A stretch of DNA of 64,000 nucleotides from Brevundimonas sp. (GCA_003248965.1 QFQU01000001.1:120850-184849), one strand, 5' to 3'. Shown: positions 8,616 through 17,371, numbered from the stretch's first letter. Notes: a model not told the origin generated them from the sequence alone. Program-made: numbers and translations.

Positions 8616-9254
8616 ATGCAGACTCTGGATTCCATCGCCCCCTTGCCCGACGGCGCCCTGTCGTCCCCTGCGGCCGCGCGCAACAGCGCGGCCATACTGG
8701 AGGTGCTGCGCGCCCATCTGCCGGCGCGCGGCGCGGTGCTGGAGATCGCCGCCGGATCAGGCCAGCACGCCGTCGCCTTCGCATCCGCCCTGCCCGACAT
8801 CCGCTGGACGCCCAGCGACCCCAGCGCCGAGGCGCGCGCCAGCATCGCCGCCTGGGCCCGACGCCTGGGATCGCCCAATCTCCAGCCGCCGTTGGCGCTG
8901 GACGCGACGGATGAGACGACCTGGCCCGACGCCAGCGTCGACGCCGTCTTCTGCGCCAACATGATCCACATCAGTCCCTGGGCGGCGACCGAAGGCCTGA
9001 TGCGTCTGGCGGGCCGCACCCTGCGCCGGCCCGGCGGCCTTCTGGCGCTCTACGGCCCATTCATCGAGCCTGACCAGCCTCTGGCGCCGTCCAACGCCGC
9101 CTTCGACACCAGCTTGAAGAGCCGCGATCCCGCCTGGGGTCTGCGCGACCGCGACATGGTCTCGACCCTGGCTCGCGCCTGCGGACTGGCCCTGACGCGG
9201 CGCGTCGCCATGCCCGCCAACAATCTGATGCTGCTGTTCCGCCGCGACGTCTGA
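8616..9254 (+). CDS. DUF938 SAM-dependent methyltransferase
   Basis: A 212-residue class I methyltransferase-like protein. The SAM-binding motif I is LEIAAGSGQHAVAFA near residue 45, and an acidic motif II (WTPSDPS) lies about 25 residues later. The VDAVFCANMIHISPW segment is typical of the DUF938 family, whose substrate is unknown. The ATG at 8616 gives the normal family length. A GCTAGAAAC element ends only eight bases upstream of the ATG, so the transcript may have almost no leader. It lies divergent from pckG across a 197-bp gap and upstream of a pseudouridine synthase on the same strand. Confidence 0.85.
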   Translation: MQTLDSIAPLPDGALSSPAAARNSAAILEVLRAHLPARGAVLEIAAGSGQHAVAFASALPDIRWTPSDPSAEARASIAAWARRLGSPNLQPPLALDATDETTWPDASVDAVFCANMIHISPWAATEGLMRLAGRTLRRPGGLLALYGPFIEPDQPLAPSNAAFDTSLKSRDPAWGLRDRDMVSTLARACGLALTRRVAMPANNLMLLFRRDV

Positions 9255-9297
9255 GCCCGCCTTGCTCCAGGCCCCACCGGCCCCTAGACAGCCGCCC

Positions 9298-10065
9298 ATG
9301 GCCTTTACACGCACCTACGACGGCGACGCGCCCGTGCGCATTAACAAATGGCTGGGGCAGGCCGGTGTCTGCTCGCGCCGTGAGGCGGAAAGCCTGATCG
9401 CCGACGGCCTGGTTTCCATCGACGGCGAGGTCGTGCGGGACGCGGGCCGCAAGATTGAGCCGGGCCAGACCCTGACCCTGAACGACACGGCCCAGGCCGC
9501 CCTGGCTTCGGGCATGACCATCGTTCTTCACAAGCCGGTCGGCTACGTCTCGGGCCAACCTGAACCAGGCAAGGTCCCCGCCGTCCGCCTGCTGAAACCC
9601 GCCAACAAGGTCGGACAGGGCGAGACGCCGGCCCGCGACGCCTCCCTGCCCCCGATCGGTCGCCTGGACGAAGATTCGCGCGGTCTTTTGCTGCTGTCCT
9701 CGGACGGCGTGGTGGCCAAGGCCGTGATCGGTCCCCAGTCCGACCTGGACAAGGAATATGTCGTCGAGGTCGCCGGCACGGTGACGGAGGCCAGGCTCAG
9801 CCGCCTACGTTACGGCTTGGAACTGGACGGCCGCCAGCTGAAGCCCGCCCGCGTCACCCAAATTGCCCCGCAGCAACTTCGCTTCATCCTGAAAGAAGGC
9901 CGCAATCGCCAGATCCGCCGCATGTGCGAACTGGTCGGGCTGGAGGTCGTGGACCTATACCGCATCCGCATCGGGCCGCTCAGTCTGGGCGACCTGCCCG
10001 AGGGCCGCTGGCGTCACCTCACGCCCTCCGAGCGCGAAGCCCTGATCGTCAACGCAAGGCCCTGA
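9298..10065 (+). CDS. RsuA-family pseudouridine synthase (RluB/E/F type)
   Basis: Predicted to isomerise uridine to pseudouridine in large-subunit rRNA. An N-terminal S4 RNA-binding domain (INKWLGQAGVCSRREAE, residues 14-30) is followed by the catalytic domain, with GRLDEDSRGLLLLSSDG carrying the catalytic aspartate. A C-terminal EGRNRQIRRMCE motif is also typical of the RsuA family. The 255-residue length and motif spacing fit RluF/RluB-type enzymes. The target uridine cannot be assigned from sequence alone. ATG 9298 is used; an upstream TTG would add 12 residues. The 3' end overlaps the convergent ATP12 gene by 17 bp. Confidence 0.9.
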   Translation: MAFTRTYDGDAPVRINKWLGQAGVCSRREAESLIADGLVSIDGEVVRDAGRKIEPGQTLTLNDTAQAALASGMTIVLHKPVGYVSGQPEPGKVPAVRLLKPANKVGQGETPARDASLPPIGRLDEDSRGLLLLSSDGVVAKAVIGPQSDLDKEYVVEVAGTVTEARLSRLRYGLELDGRQLKPARVTQIAPQQLRFILKEGRNRQIRRMCELVGLEVVDLYRIRIGPLSLGDLPEGRWRHLTPSEREALIVNARP

Positions 10066-10801
10066 ACCAGCGGTCCAGCAGGTTCGCCTCCGACCGGCGG
10101 GCGGCTGTGCGCTCTTCGGCCTCGGCGTCCACGCCCCACTGACCTTCCTGGAAGTCTTCCTCGATCCGCGACAGGTCGAACGCCGCCTCCCCCGTCAACG
10201 CCCCGCGCTCCAGGGCCAGGCCCAGCACCGCCGAACCTAACAAAGGCACGGCTGTCGCAAGCCCGGTCAGGCGAAAATCGTCCAGTTGCAGCGCCAGGGT
10301 CTTCACCCGCGCGATCGCTTCCGGCGACTGGGCGCGATGGACGACGCCCTCGACAGGCTCCAGCCTCACGCCCAGCTCCCGCACAGCCCAATCGCGCCAT
10401 GGCGTCCATTCGCGCCGTTGCCGTTCGACCAGCGGCGTCGGATGTTCGGCCAGATAGCAGATCGCGTCGGACCCGGCGTAGGCGGCGATCTCCTCGGCGA
10501 CCGCGTCGCGCGCCTGGCCGACCCGGTCGATGGCTGTGGAGGCCAGGCGGGTCGCCGGCATGGAATGCGGGTCCAAAAACTCGCCCTGTGCGGCCCATTC
10601 ATCGGCGACCAACCGCGCCGCCGCCTCCGTCGGCAGCACCAGCGGCGCCTTGGCCGGCGTCTTCGGCGTGCGGCCGTCCAAGGTCACGGCCCAACCGCCC
10701 CCGTCCGCAGGGGACACGCCGACGTCCTTCCAGAAGCGGGCGACGCGGTCCGGAGACAGTTCGACAAAACGTGGACGGCGGGGAGCGGAAGGGTCGGTCA
10801 T
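10049..10801 (-). CDS. ATP12 family F1-ATPase assembly chaperone
   Basis: Homologue of mitochondrial Atp12, which binds the F1 alpha subunit during ATP synthase assembly. The 250-residue chain has the family's N-terminal RFWKDV...VTLDGRTPKTPAKAPL block (about residues 22-53), a central DAICYLAEHP segment and a FRLTGLATAVPLLGS segment. Atp12 genes are restricted to alphaproteobacteria and eukaryotes, which supports the taxonomic call. It commonly sits near rarA, crcB and rluC in this class, as here. A TPR/2OG gene lies 18 bases upstream on the same strand, so the two are probably co-transcribed. Confidence 0.93.
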   Translation of the reverse strand: MTDPSAPRRPRFVELSPDRVARFWKDVGVSPADGGGWAVTLDGRTPKTPAKAPLVLPTEAAARLVADEWAAQGEFLDPHSMPATRLASTAIDRVGQARDAVAEEIAAYAGSDAICYLAEHPTPLVERQRREWTPWRDWAVRELGVRLEPVEGVVHRAQSPEAIARVKTLALQLDDFRLTGLATAVPLLGSAVLGLALERGALTGEAAFDLSRIEEDFQEGQWGVDAEAEERTAARRSEANLLDRWFRALR

Positions 10802-10819
10802 CAGCGGTCCTTTGGCGTG

Positions 10820-12298
10820 TCAGGCGGGCACGATGTCGAAGGCCAGCGTCAGACGCGTCGCCTCGCCGCCGAACGGTTCCGTGCCGTGCCACATATAGGA
10901 GGGGAACAACACCAGGGTCCCCGCCTGGGGCTGAACATAGTATTCCGGCGGCAGGTCCGCCCGTCCCGGCGGCGCGCCGAACCGCAACCAGCCCTCGCGT
11001 CCCTGCCCCGCCACCGCAGGCGGCAGTTCGATATGGCAGGCCGAGGACAGCCAGCCGCGCGAGTGAATATGGTCGGCGTGAAAACCATGCGGCTGCAACC
11101 GCACGGACCAGCTGCCCATCATGCGATAGCGGCCGGTGTTGCGCGACCTCAGCGGGTCATCCCCATGCCCGACCGCCGCCATATAGGCCCGGATCGGCGC
11201 ATCAACGGCGCGGAAAAAAGCCCGGATCGCGGGGTGATCGCTTTCGCTGAGCGGTGCAGGCGTCTGTGATCCGCCGCGCAGCGACTGGCCGACCGGATGG
11301 GTCTTCAACTGGTGCAGATCGTTCAGCGCGCGCGCCAGATCGGCCAGATAGGCGTCCAGCGTCGGCCAGCCTTCGGGCGTCTCCAGCCGATAGGGGCGCA
11401 CGAAGGCGTCATAGTCATAGAGGGTGCGATAACGGGCGTCGCCCGTCATGCGCCAGGCCGTCGCCTGAAAGGCCAGGACGTGCTGATCCAACGGTTCGGC
11501 GCGCCGCAGCGGCTCGATCAGCGCCAGCGCCGCCTCGGCCTCCCCCAGCGCCAGCCGGCACTCGGCCTGCGTCACCATGATGGCGGGGATCGGTCGTCCC
11601 GCCAGAACGGCCGCCCGGTCCGCGTGCTCCAGGGCGCGGCGCGGGTCCAGCGGCAGCACGGCCTGCGCCGCCGCCAGTTCCCCAGGCGCGTCCAGCGGCC
11701 CGGACGTCAGGGCCTCGTATCCCTCGCGCGCCTGGCCCGCATAGGCCAGCAGACGCGCCTTGATCCGCCGAGGCGACGGATCGTCGGGCGTCGCGGCGAT
11801 GACGGCGTCCAGCGGCGCGCAGGCCGCCTCCGCGTCGGCGGTCCGCATCCAGATCAGCTGGCTCAGGTCGTCCAGCGCGTCGCCATAACCCGGTCGGCGC
11901 GCCAAGGTCTGGCGATAGGCGTCCTCGGCCGCATCGAACCGTCCCTGCGCTTGCAACGCGCGGGCCAGGACCAGCCAGGTCTCGGGGGCGTCGCCGCCTA
12001 TGGCCATGGCTTCGCGACAGACACGTTCCGCCTCCACCGCCCGTCCCAGGTCGCCCAAGGTCGAGGCCAGATTGTGCCGCGCGGGTACGCTCTGGGGACG
12101 CACGGCGACCAGCCGGCGCGAGGTTTCAATACTGTCTTCCAGCCGCCCGGCACGCTTCAACAGGTCTGCCTGGACCGACAGCGCCTGCCAGGGCGCGTCC
12201 TCCTGGGCGGCCAGCGGGATCAACAGCGCCAACGCTTCGTCCAGCCGCCCTGCGGCGGCCAGAGCCTTGGCCTGCTCGACCTGGACGCCGACCGTCAC
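10820..12298 (-). CDS. TPR protein with C-terminal 2OG-Fe(II) oxygenase domain
   Basis: A 492-residue two-part protein. Residues 1 to about 270 are tetratricopeptide repeats (AAAGRLDEALALL, ALQAQGRFDAAEDAY and similar helices). The last 200 residues form a putative 2-oxoglutarate/Fe(II) oxygenase fold (2OG-FeII_Oxy_5 type): GFHADHIHS supplies the His/Asp iron ligands, and MWHGTEPFGG...RLTLAFD supplies the distal His and the 2OG-binding Arg. The substrate is unknown; protein or peptide hydroxylation is plausible. The GTG start at 12298 overlaps the rluC stop (GTGA), with AGAGGG upstream, indicating translational coupling. Confidence 0.85.
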   Translation of the reverse strand: MTVGVQVEQAKALAAAGRLDEALALLIPLAAQEDAPWQALSVQADLLKRAGRLEDSIETSRRLVAVRPQSVPARHNLASTLGDLGRAVEAERVCREAMAIGGDAPETWLVLARALQAQGRFDAAEDAYRQTLARRPGYGDALDDLSQLIWMRTADAEAACAPLDAVIAATPDDPSPRRIKARLLAYAGQAREGYEALTSGPLDAPGELAAAQAVLPLDPRRALEHADRAAVLAGRPIPAIMVTQAECRLALGEAEAALALIEPLRRAEPLDQHVLAFQATAWRMTGDARYRTLYDYDAFVRPYRLETPEGWPTLDAYLADLARALNDLHQLKTHPVGQSLRGGSQTPAPLSESDHPAIRAFFRAVDAPIRAYMAAVGHGDDPLRSRNTGRYRMMGSWSVRLQPHGFHADHIHSRGWLSSACHIELPPAVAGQGREGWLRFGAPPGRADLPPEYYVQPQAGTLVLFPSYMWHGTEPFGGEATRLTLAFDIVPA

Positions 12299-13320
12299 CG
12301 GACCCTCTTCACACCCAGGAAGGGATCGTCCTCGGCCTCGTCCTCGGTGAAGCCGAAGTGGGCGAAGCCGGCCTTCATTTCGGGGCTGAGAGGAGCCGTG
12401 ACCTTCAGGACGCCGCCGCGCGGGTGGTCCAGTTCGATGCTGCGGGCGTGCAGTTGCAGCTTCAGCGGTCCCGACAGTTCGCGCGATTTCTCGTCGCCGT
12501 ATTTCGGATCGCCCAGGATCGGATGGCCGATCCCGGCCATATGGGCGCGCAGCTGGTGCGTCCGGCCGGTGAAGGGCCGCAACGCCATCCAGGCCGCCCG
12601 GTGCGAGGCGCGGCTGATGGTCGAAAACGCCGTCTCGGCCGGTTCGGCGCGCGGGTCCTTGCGTTCGGCCGGGCGCATCATTTCGAAGTCGTTGATGCCG
12701 GTCTTCTTCAGCGGCATGTCGATCTGGCCTGAATAGGGTTTCGGATTGCCGATCACGATGGCCCAATAGGTCTTCTTGGCCTGACGCCGCGCAAAGGCGC
12801 CCGCCAGCCGCTTGGCCGCCTCCGGCCCCTTGCCCAGCAGCAGCACGCCGGATGTGTCGCGGTCCAGCCGGTGGACCAGACGAGGCCGCTCCAGCCCCTC
12901 GCCCCAGGCCGACAGCAGACGGTCGACGTGGCGGCTGGTCTTGGTGCCGCCCTGCACCGCCAGTCCGTGCGGCTTGTTCAGGGCGATGACCATGTCGTCC
13001 TCGTACAGGACCAGCGACTTGGCGAAGGCGATGTCCTTTTCGGTCAGGGTGTGGGCGTCCCCGGCCTGACGCGAGGTGTCGTCGGGGATCGGCGGCACGC
13101 GCACGGCGGCCCCGGCGGTCAGGCGGCCTTCGGGCTTGATGCGGGCGCCGTCCACGCGGATCTGGCCGCTGCGAGCCATCTTCTGCACCTGGATGTTCGA
13201 CAGGTGCGGCCAGCGCCGACGGAACCAGCGGTCCAGGCGGATGCCGTCCTCGTCCTCGGCGACATAGATCGTCAGGACTTCGCGCTTGGGGGCGTCGGCT
13301 GCGGGCGGCTGGTCGGTCAA
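12295..13320 (-). CDS. rluC: RluC/RluD-type 23S rRNA pseudouridine synthase
   Basis: Converts specific uridines of 23S rRNA to pseudouridine. The order is an N-terminal S4 domain (IRLDRWFRRRWPHLSNIQVQ, from about residue 27), a linker and the RluA-type catalytic domain. The signature HRLDRDTSGVLLLGK carries the catalytic Asp, and TGRTHQLRAHM lies further on. The 341-residue length fits RluC. It overlaps crcB upstream by four bases (ATGA) and the TPR/oxygenase gene downstream by four (GTGA), so the three form a tightly coupled operon. RluC versus RluD is assigned by context (crcB-rluC order) and is less certain than the family. Confidence 0.92.
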   Translation of the reverse strand: MTDQPPAADAPKREVLTIYVAEDEDGIRLDRWFRRRWPHLSNIQVQKMARSGQIRVDGARIKPEGRLTAGAAVRVPPIPDDTSRQAGDAHTLTEKDIAFAKSLVLYEDDMVIALNKPHGLAVQGGTKTSRHVDRLLSAWGEGLERPRLVHRLDRDTSGVLLLGKGPEAAKRLAGAFARRQAKKTYWAIVIGNPKPYSGQIDMPLKKTGINDFEMMRPAERKDPRAEPAETAFSTISRASHRAAWMALRPFTGRTHQLRAHMAGIGHPILGDPKYGDEKSRELSGPLKLQLHARSIELDHPRGGVLKVTAPLSPEMKAGFAHFGFTEDEAEDDPFLGVKRVR

Positions 13321-13712
13321 ACGGAAACTCCAAAGGCCCGGCGGGCGATCATCAGGCCGACGAACAGCGCGCCGATGGCCAGAACCACGGAACCGACGAC
13401 ATAACAGGCCGCCAGCCCCAACTGACGGCGCTCGATCATCTGCGCCGCCTCAAGCGAATAGGAAGAAAAGGTCGTGAACCCGCCCAGCACTCCGACGGCG
13501 GCGAACAGCCTGACCGCCTCCTGCTGCGCCCCGCCGCGAAACGCCAGCCAGCCGACCAGAAGGCCCATCAGCAGGCCGCCTATGACATTTGCCGCAAAGG
13601 TGCCGACCGGCCATCCGGCGTTCGGCGCCCACCGACCGGCCGCGACGCCCAGCCCATAGCGCGCCACCGAACCGATGGCGCCGCCGATCGCGACGAGAAG
13701 AAAACGTGTCAT
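13317..13712 (-). CDS. crcB: Fluoride channel CrcB/Fluc
   Basis: A 131-residue inner-membrane protein with four hydrophobic segments that would export fluoride as a dual-topology dimer. The conserved motifs are visible: GGAIGSVARY near the N-terminus, FAANVIGG with the pore Asn, and GGFTTFSSYSLE with the sodium-site and Phe-box region. The ATG at 13712 removes a 26-residue arginine-rich extension and puts the first membrane helix at the N-terminus. No fluoride riboswitch was recognised in the 40-bp gap upstream. It is the first gene of the crcB-rluC-TPR/2OG overlap cluster. Confidence 0.95.
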   Translation of the reverse strand: MTRFLLVAIGGAIGSVARYGLGVAAGRWAPNAGWPVGTFAANVIGGLLMGLLVGWLAFRGGAQQEAVRLFAAVGVLGGFTTFSSYSLEAAQMIERRQLGLAACYVVGSVVLAIGALFVGLMIARRAFGVSV

Positions 13713-13752
13713 CGTGCGGCTTTCTATACGCGGACCGCGACGAAAGCGATGG

Positions 13753-14244
13753 TCAGCGCGGGATGGAGGCCTGGACCGACCGCGCGTCATAGGCGTTGGG
13801 GCGGTCAGGCTTGGCGCCCCGTCCCATCACGATCTCCAGGGTGGTGGAGGTCGGCTCCGGCCCGCTGAAGTTCAACCCCAGTCCGACCCCGACGCCGGAC
13901 GCCGAATAGCCGCCGTAACGACTGCTGCCGCCGCCGATCGACACGCTGGGTCGCACCCCGCCACCGCCATTCAGGCGACCATCGGTCCAGCTTTGCGTCA
14001 CCTCGAACCAGTCATAGCCCTGTTCTGTCGTCAGGTCGGCGGCGCGGACCAGGGCCCAGTCAGCGACGCGGCCGGCGGGTCCAACCCCATTGTAGGTCAC
14101 GCGGTAGCGGTTGGATTCGATCCGCTGTTCGGCATAGCCCTGCCCGCCCGGTCCGCGCTGGGCGCCATAGGGGGCCAGGCTGGCGCAGGCGGTCAGGGCC
14201 AGGGCGGACAGGCCGGTCAGGACGAGGGCGAAACGCTTCATCAT
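13753..14244 (-). CDS. CC0125/CC1285-family lipoprotein
   Basis: A 163-residue lipoprotein. The signal peptide ends in the lipobox LTAC near residue 20. The mature region has the family pattern YAEQRIESNRYRVTYNG followed by AADLTTEQGYDWFEV. The C-terminal third is glycine- and serine-rich (GGGSSRYGGYSASGVGVGLG), then a short conserved TLEIVMGRG strand. The family name comes from two Caulobacter proteins; the function is unknown. It sits between crcB and the DUF1304 gene, all on the minus strand, with a 40-bp gap to crcB. Start ATG 14244, with an adjacent ATG at 14241. Confidence 0.85.
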   Translation of the reverse strand: MMKRFALVLTGLSALALTACASLAPYGAQRGPGGQGYAEQRIESNRYRVTYNGVGPAGRVADWALVRAADLTTEQGYDWFEVTQSWTDGRLNGGGGVRPSVSIGGGSSRYGGYSASGVGVGLGLNFSGPEPTSTTLEIVMGRGAKPDRPNAYDARSVQASIPR

Positions 14245-14290
14245 GGGGTTCCTTTCAACGACATAGCGCCGAATTCCGCGCGGCGTTCCC

Positions 14291-14644
14291 TCACAGCCCC
14301 AGCAGCAGAGCGCCCAGAGCCAGCGCCGCCGGAACCGCCTGGATCAAAAGAATCTTGCGACTGACGGTCGCCGCTCCATAAAGGCCCGCCGCCACCACGC
14401 AGATCAGGAAGAAGATCTTGATCTGAAACCCTACATCGCCCAGCCACAGACCCCAGACCAGGCCGGCGACCAGAAACCCGTTGTAGAGCCCCTGATTGGC
14501 GGCCAGCACCTTGGTCAGTTCCGCCTTTTCCACGCTCATGCCGAAGGCCTTGCGGCCGCGCGGCGTGGTCCACAACGCCATTTCCAGCACCACGATATAG
14601 GCGTGGATCAGGGCCACGAGAGCGATCAGAACGGTTGCGACCAT
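14291..14644 (-). CDS. DUF1304 family membrane protein
   Basis: A 117-residue integral membrane protein with four predicted hydrophobic helices. It has the DUF1304 pattern: HAYIVVLEMALWTTPRG in the first loop and NQGLYNGFLVAGL in the second helix. The family is widespread and of unknown function; its small four-helix layout recalls small transporters. ATG 14644 is preferred since GGAGA lies about eight bases upstream and the protein then begins directly with the first membrane helix. It lies 58 bases downstream of an RluA-type gene and 46 upstream of the lipoprotein gene. Confidence 0.88.
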   Translation of the reverse strand: MVATVLIALVALIHAYIVVLEMALWTTPRGRKAFGMSVEKAELTKVLAANQGLYNGFLVAGLVWGLWLGDVGFQIKIFFLICVVAAGLYGAATVSRKILLIQAVPAALALGALLLGL

Positions 14645-14702
14645 CAGGGCGTCTCCACGACTGGAACGCCCAATCGACCACGGCGCGTCCAGGCCCGCAA
14701 GG

Positions 14703-15425
14703 CTACAGTCCCAGGGCCGACCGCAGGGTGGCGAAGTCCTCGGGCGGCGGCGCCTCGACCGTTGTCGTGCCGCCTTCGGGATGCGGAAAGCTAAGCCTGG
14801 CGGCATGCAGCATCAGACGCGGCGCCGGTCCGGCCTCGGTGGTCAGGGCGCCGCCGTAACGCGCATCTCCGACCAGCGGCCGCCCCAGGTGCGCCATATG
14901 GACCCGCAGCTGATGCATCCGCCCCGTCAGGGGCTCCAGCTCCACCACCGCACCCTGATCATTGGCGGCCAGGGTGCGGTAACGGCTTTGCGAACCTTGA
15001 GCGCCTGGCGCGTCGAAGGCGACCACTCGCATGTAGGACTCTCGACCGATCTCCTCGCGCCGCAGGGGGGCGTCGATACTGCCCGACCTCGGCTCCGGCG
15101 CGGCCGACAACAGGGCCAGATAGTGTTTCCTGAACCGCCGCATCTGCAGCGCCTTGCCGAGGAAGCCCGCCGCCGGCTTGGTCTTGGCCGCCAGAATTAC
15201 GCCCGAGGTGTCGCGGTCCAGCCGATGCACCAGCTCCGGCCGCTTGCCGTTCGACCGCGCGAACGCCCACAGCAGATCGTCCAGCGTATGCGCCTTGATC
15301 CGCCCGCCCTGGCTGGACAGGCCCGCTGGCTTGGAGAAGGCGATGATGTGCGCATCTTCGTGGATCACCCACGACCGGACGGCGGCGATTTCGTCGGATG
15401 AAAGATCGACAGGACTACGGGTCAC
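14703..15425 (-). CDS. RluA-family pseudouridine synthase (no S4 domain)
   Basis: A 240-residue pseudouridine synthase with the RluA catalytic signature HRLDRDTSGVILAAK and the TGRMHQLRVHMAHLGRPLVGD block. Unlike the rluC product it lacks an N-terminal S4 domain, so the chain begins almost directly with the catalytic fold (IIAFSKPAGLSSQGG). This arrangement is seen in RluA/TruC-like enzymes that modify tRNA or rRNA. The target cannot be told from sequence. It is the third pseudouridine synthase within 6 kb of this window and is not coupled to the others. Confidence 0.9.
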   Translation of the reverse strand: MTRSPVDLSSDEIAAVRSWVIHEDAHIIAFSKPAGLSSQGGRIKAHTLDDLLWAFARSNGKRPELVHRLDRDTSGVILAAKTKPAAGFLGKALQMRRFRKHYLALLSAAPEPRSGSIDAPLRREEIGRESYMRVVAFDAPGAQGSQSRYRTLAANDQGAVVELEPLTGRMHQLRVHMAHLGRPLVGDARYGGALTTEAGPAPRLMLHAARLSFPHPEGGTTTVEAPPPEDFATLRSALGL

Positions 15426-15464
15426 GGCGCGTCCATACGCGACGGCGCGCCCTGCGTCAGCCCA

Positions 15465-15908
15465 TCAGCGCAGCACGCCGCGTTTGCGCATATTGAACGC
15501 ATACACAAACAGCAGAACCGCAATCAGCAGGATGACGATCGGCATCCAGCTCATGGCCGCCATTTGGGGCGGCGCCGACGGCGGAGGGTCAATCAGCTTG
15601 CCATAGATCAGACTGACCAGCGCACCAAGCAGCGACAAGCCAAAAGCGTGGACAGCCCAGCGGCGGCGCAACAACAGGAGAACCGACCCGATCACCGCTC
15701 CCCAGACGCCCAGGATCCAGGGGACGTACATCCAGTTCGGCATGGCCTCGTAGTAGGCGACCATGGCGTCGTCGAAGCCCGACGCCCTCATATAGGCCTC
15801 GCCCCGCGTCGTCGTCTGGACGAAGTCGAACGCGCCGAATCCATTCCACAACAACGACAACACGCCCACCAGCCAAAGATGCCAGGGCGTTTTTACAGTC
15901 TCGATCAT
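15465..15908 (-). CDS. Hypothetical four-helix membrane protein
   Basis: A 147-residue protein with four hydrophobic segments. After an N-terminal helix (WLVGVLSLLWNGFGAFDFV) comes a soluble loop FVQTTTRGEAYMRASGF...YYEAMPNW, then three more helices. The C-terminus is positively charged (NMRKRGVLR). This resembles a small uncharacterised family in sphingomonads and Caulobacterales, but I cannot name it. ATG 15908 is chosen for the GGGAGGGG ribosome-site region upstream and because it puts charged residues immediately before the first helix. It lies downstream of rarA on the same strand across a 71-bp gap. Confidence 0.75.
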   Translation of the reverse strand: MIETVKTPWHLWLVGVLSLLWNGFGAFDFVQTTTRGEAYMRASGFDDAMVAYYEAMPNWMYVPWILGVWGAVIGSVLLLLRRRWAVHAFGLSLLGALVSLIYGKLIDPPPSAPPQMAAMSWMPIVILLIAVLLFVYAFNMRKRGVLR

Positions 15909-15979
15909 CGTCCCCTCCCAAGGATGTCGGACCGGAAAACTAGCCACGTTCTCGACCGGCAACAATGAACGGCGTTCAG

Positions 15980-17296
15980 TCAGTCGCCGGACCCGTCCAC
16001 CGCCATCCGCGCCCGCATCGCGGCCCAGCGTTCCAGCCGCGCCTTGACCTTCTCCTCGTGCCCCTCGCCCTTGGGCTGATAAAAGGTGCGGCGCTCCATC
16101 TCGTCGGGGAAGAAGTTCGCGCCCGAGAACCCTTCGGGCGTCGAGGGATCGTATTGATAACCCTTGCCGTAGCCCAGCGACTTCATCAGCTTGGTCGGGG
16201 CGTTGCGGATATGGGCGGGCGGCATCAGCGATCCGGTCTCATAGGCCGCCTTCTTGGCCGCCTTGAACGCCTCATAGACCCCGACCGACTTGGGCGCGGT
16301 GGCCAGATGCACCACCGCCTGGGCCAGGGCCAGTTCGCCCTCGGGGCTGCCCAGGAAGTCGTAGGTGTCCTTGGCCGCATTGGCGATCAGGATCGACAGC
16401 GGGTCCGCCTCGCCGATGTCCTCCACCGCCATCCGCACGATCCGCCGCGCCAGATACAGCGGGTCCTCGCCCCCGTTCAGCATCCGCGCCAGCCAGTACA
16501 GCGCCGCGTCCGGGTCCGACCCCCGCACCGATTTATGCAGGGCGGATATGAGGTTATAGTGTTCTTCTCTACTCTTGTCGTAAGCGGGCGCCCGGCGTTG
16601 CAACACGCCCGCCAGCCCCTGCACGTCCAGCCGCTCGTCCTCGGGCAGGTCGAACAGCACCTCCGACATGGTCAGCAGATAGCGCCCGTCCCCGTCCGCC
16701 AGCGCCAGCATCGCCTGTCGCGCCTCGGCCGTCAGCGGCAGGGCCCGCTCCATATGCGCCTCGGCCCGGCCCAGCAGCTGATCCAGCGCCGCATCGTCCA
16801 GCCGTTTCAGCACATAGACCTGGCTGCGCGACAGCAAGGCCCCGTTCAGTTCGAAACTGGGGTTCTCGGTCGTGGCCCCGACCAGCGTGACCACCCCCGC
16901 CTCCACGAACGGCAGGAAGCCGTCCTGCTGGGCGCGGTTGAAGCGATGGATTTCGTCCACGAACAGCAGGGTCGACTGCCCCGCCGCCCGCCGCATCCGC
17001 GCCGCCTCGAACGCCTTCTTCAGGTCGGCGACGCCGGAAAAGACCGCGCTGATCGCCTGATATTCATAACCCGCCGCCTGGGCAAGCAGCCGCGCGATGG
17101 TGGTCTTGCCCGTCCCCGGCGGCCCCCACAGGATCATCGACCCCAGCCGTCCCGCCTCGATCATCCGCCGGATCGGCCCGCCCGGGCCCAGCAGATGATC
17201 CTGCCCCACCACCTCGTCCAGCGTGCGTGGACGCAGGCGGTCGGCCAATGGGGCGTCGGGAGGCAGAATGCCGGAGGCTTCGAACAGATCGCTCAT
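15980..17296 (-). CDS. rarA: Replication-associated recombination protein RarA/MgsA
   Basis: AAA+ ATPase of the clamp-loader clade (MgsA/WRNIP1) that acts at stalled replication forks. The Walker A motif GPPGTGKTTIARLLA lies near residue 60 and Walker B LLFVDEIHRFNRAQQD near residue 110. The sensor region VGATTENPSFELNGALLSR follows. The C-terminal tetramerisation half includes AALYWLARMLNGGEDPLYLARR and YQYDPSTPEGFSGANFFPD. The 438-residue length is normal. In alphaproteobacteria it is typically near an HtrA-type protease gene and crcB-rluC, as here, although five accessory genes are interspersed. Confidence 0.96.
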   Translation of the reverse strand: MSDLFEASGILPPDAPLADRLRPRTLDEVVGQDHLLGPGGPIRRMIEAGRLGSMILWGPPGTGKTTIARLLAQAAGYEYQAISAVFSGVADLKKAFEAARMRRAAGQSTLLFVDEIHRFNRAQQDGFLPFVEAGVVTLVGATTENPSFELNGALLSRSQVYVLKRLDDAALDQLLGRAEAHMERALPLTAEARQAMLALADGDGRYLLTMSEVLFDLPEDERLDVQGLAGVLQRRAPAYDKSREEHYNLISALHKSVRGSDPDAALYWLARMLNGGEDPLYLARRIVRMAVEDIGEADPLSILIANAAKDTYDFLGSPEGELALAQAVVHLATAPKSVGVYEAFKAAKKAAYETGSLMPPAHIRNAPTKLMKSLGYGKGYQYDPSTPEGFSGANFFPDEMERRTFYQPKGEGHEEKVKARLERWAAMRARMAVDGSGD

Positions 17297-17371
17297 GGGT
17301 GCGACCTATGTAGGCGTTCGCACTCGGCTTTTCACGCGCTAGTATCGCACCCCGATACGGAGACCGCCTTC

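Noticed and set aside
12299..13333. N-terminal extension of the TPR/2OG protein through rluC
   Set aside because: The extension is in a different frame of rluC. The real start is the GTG overlapping the rluC stop.
13713..13752. Fluoride riboswitch before crcB
   Set aside because: The gap is 40 bases, too short, and lacks the conserved fluoride motif.
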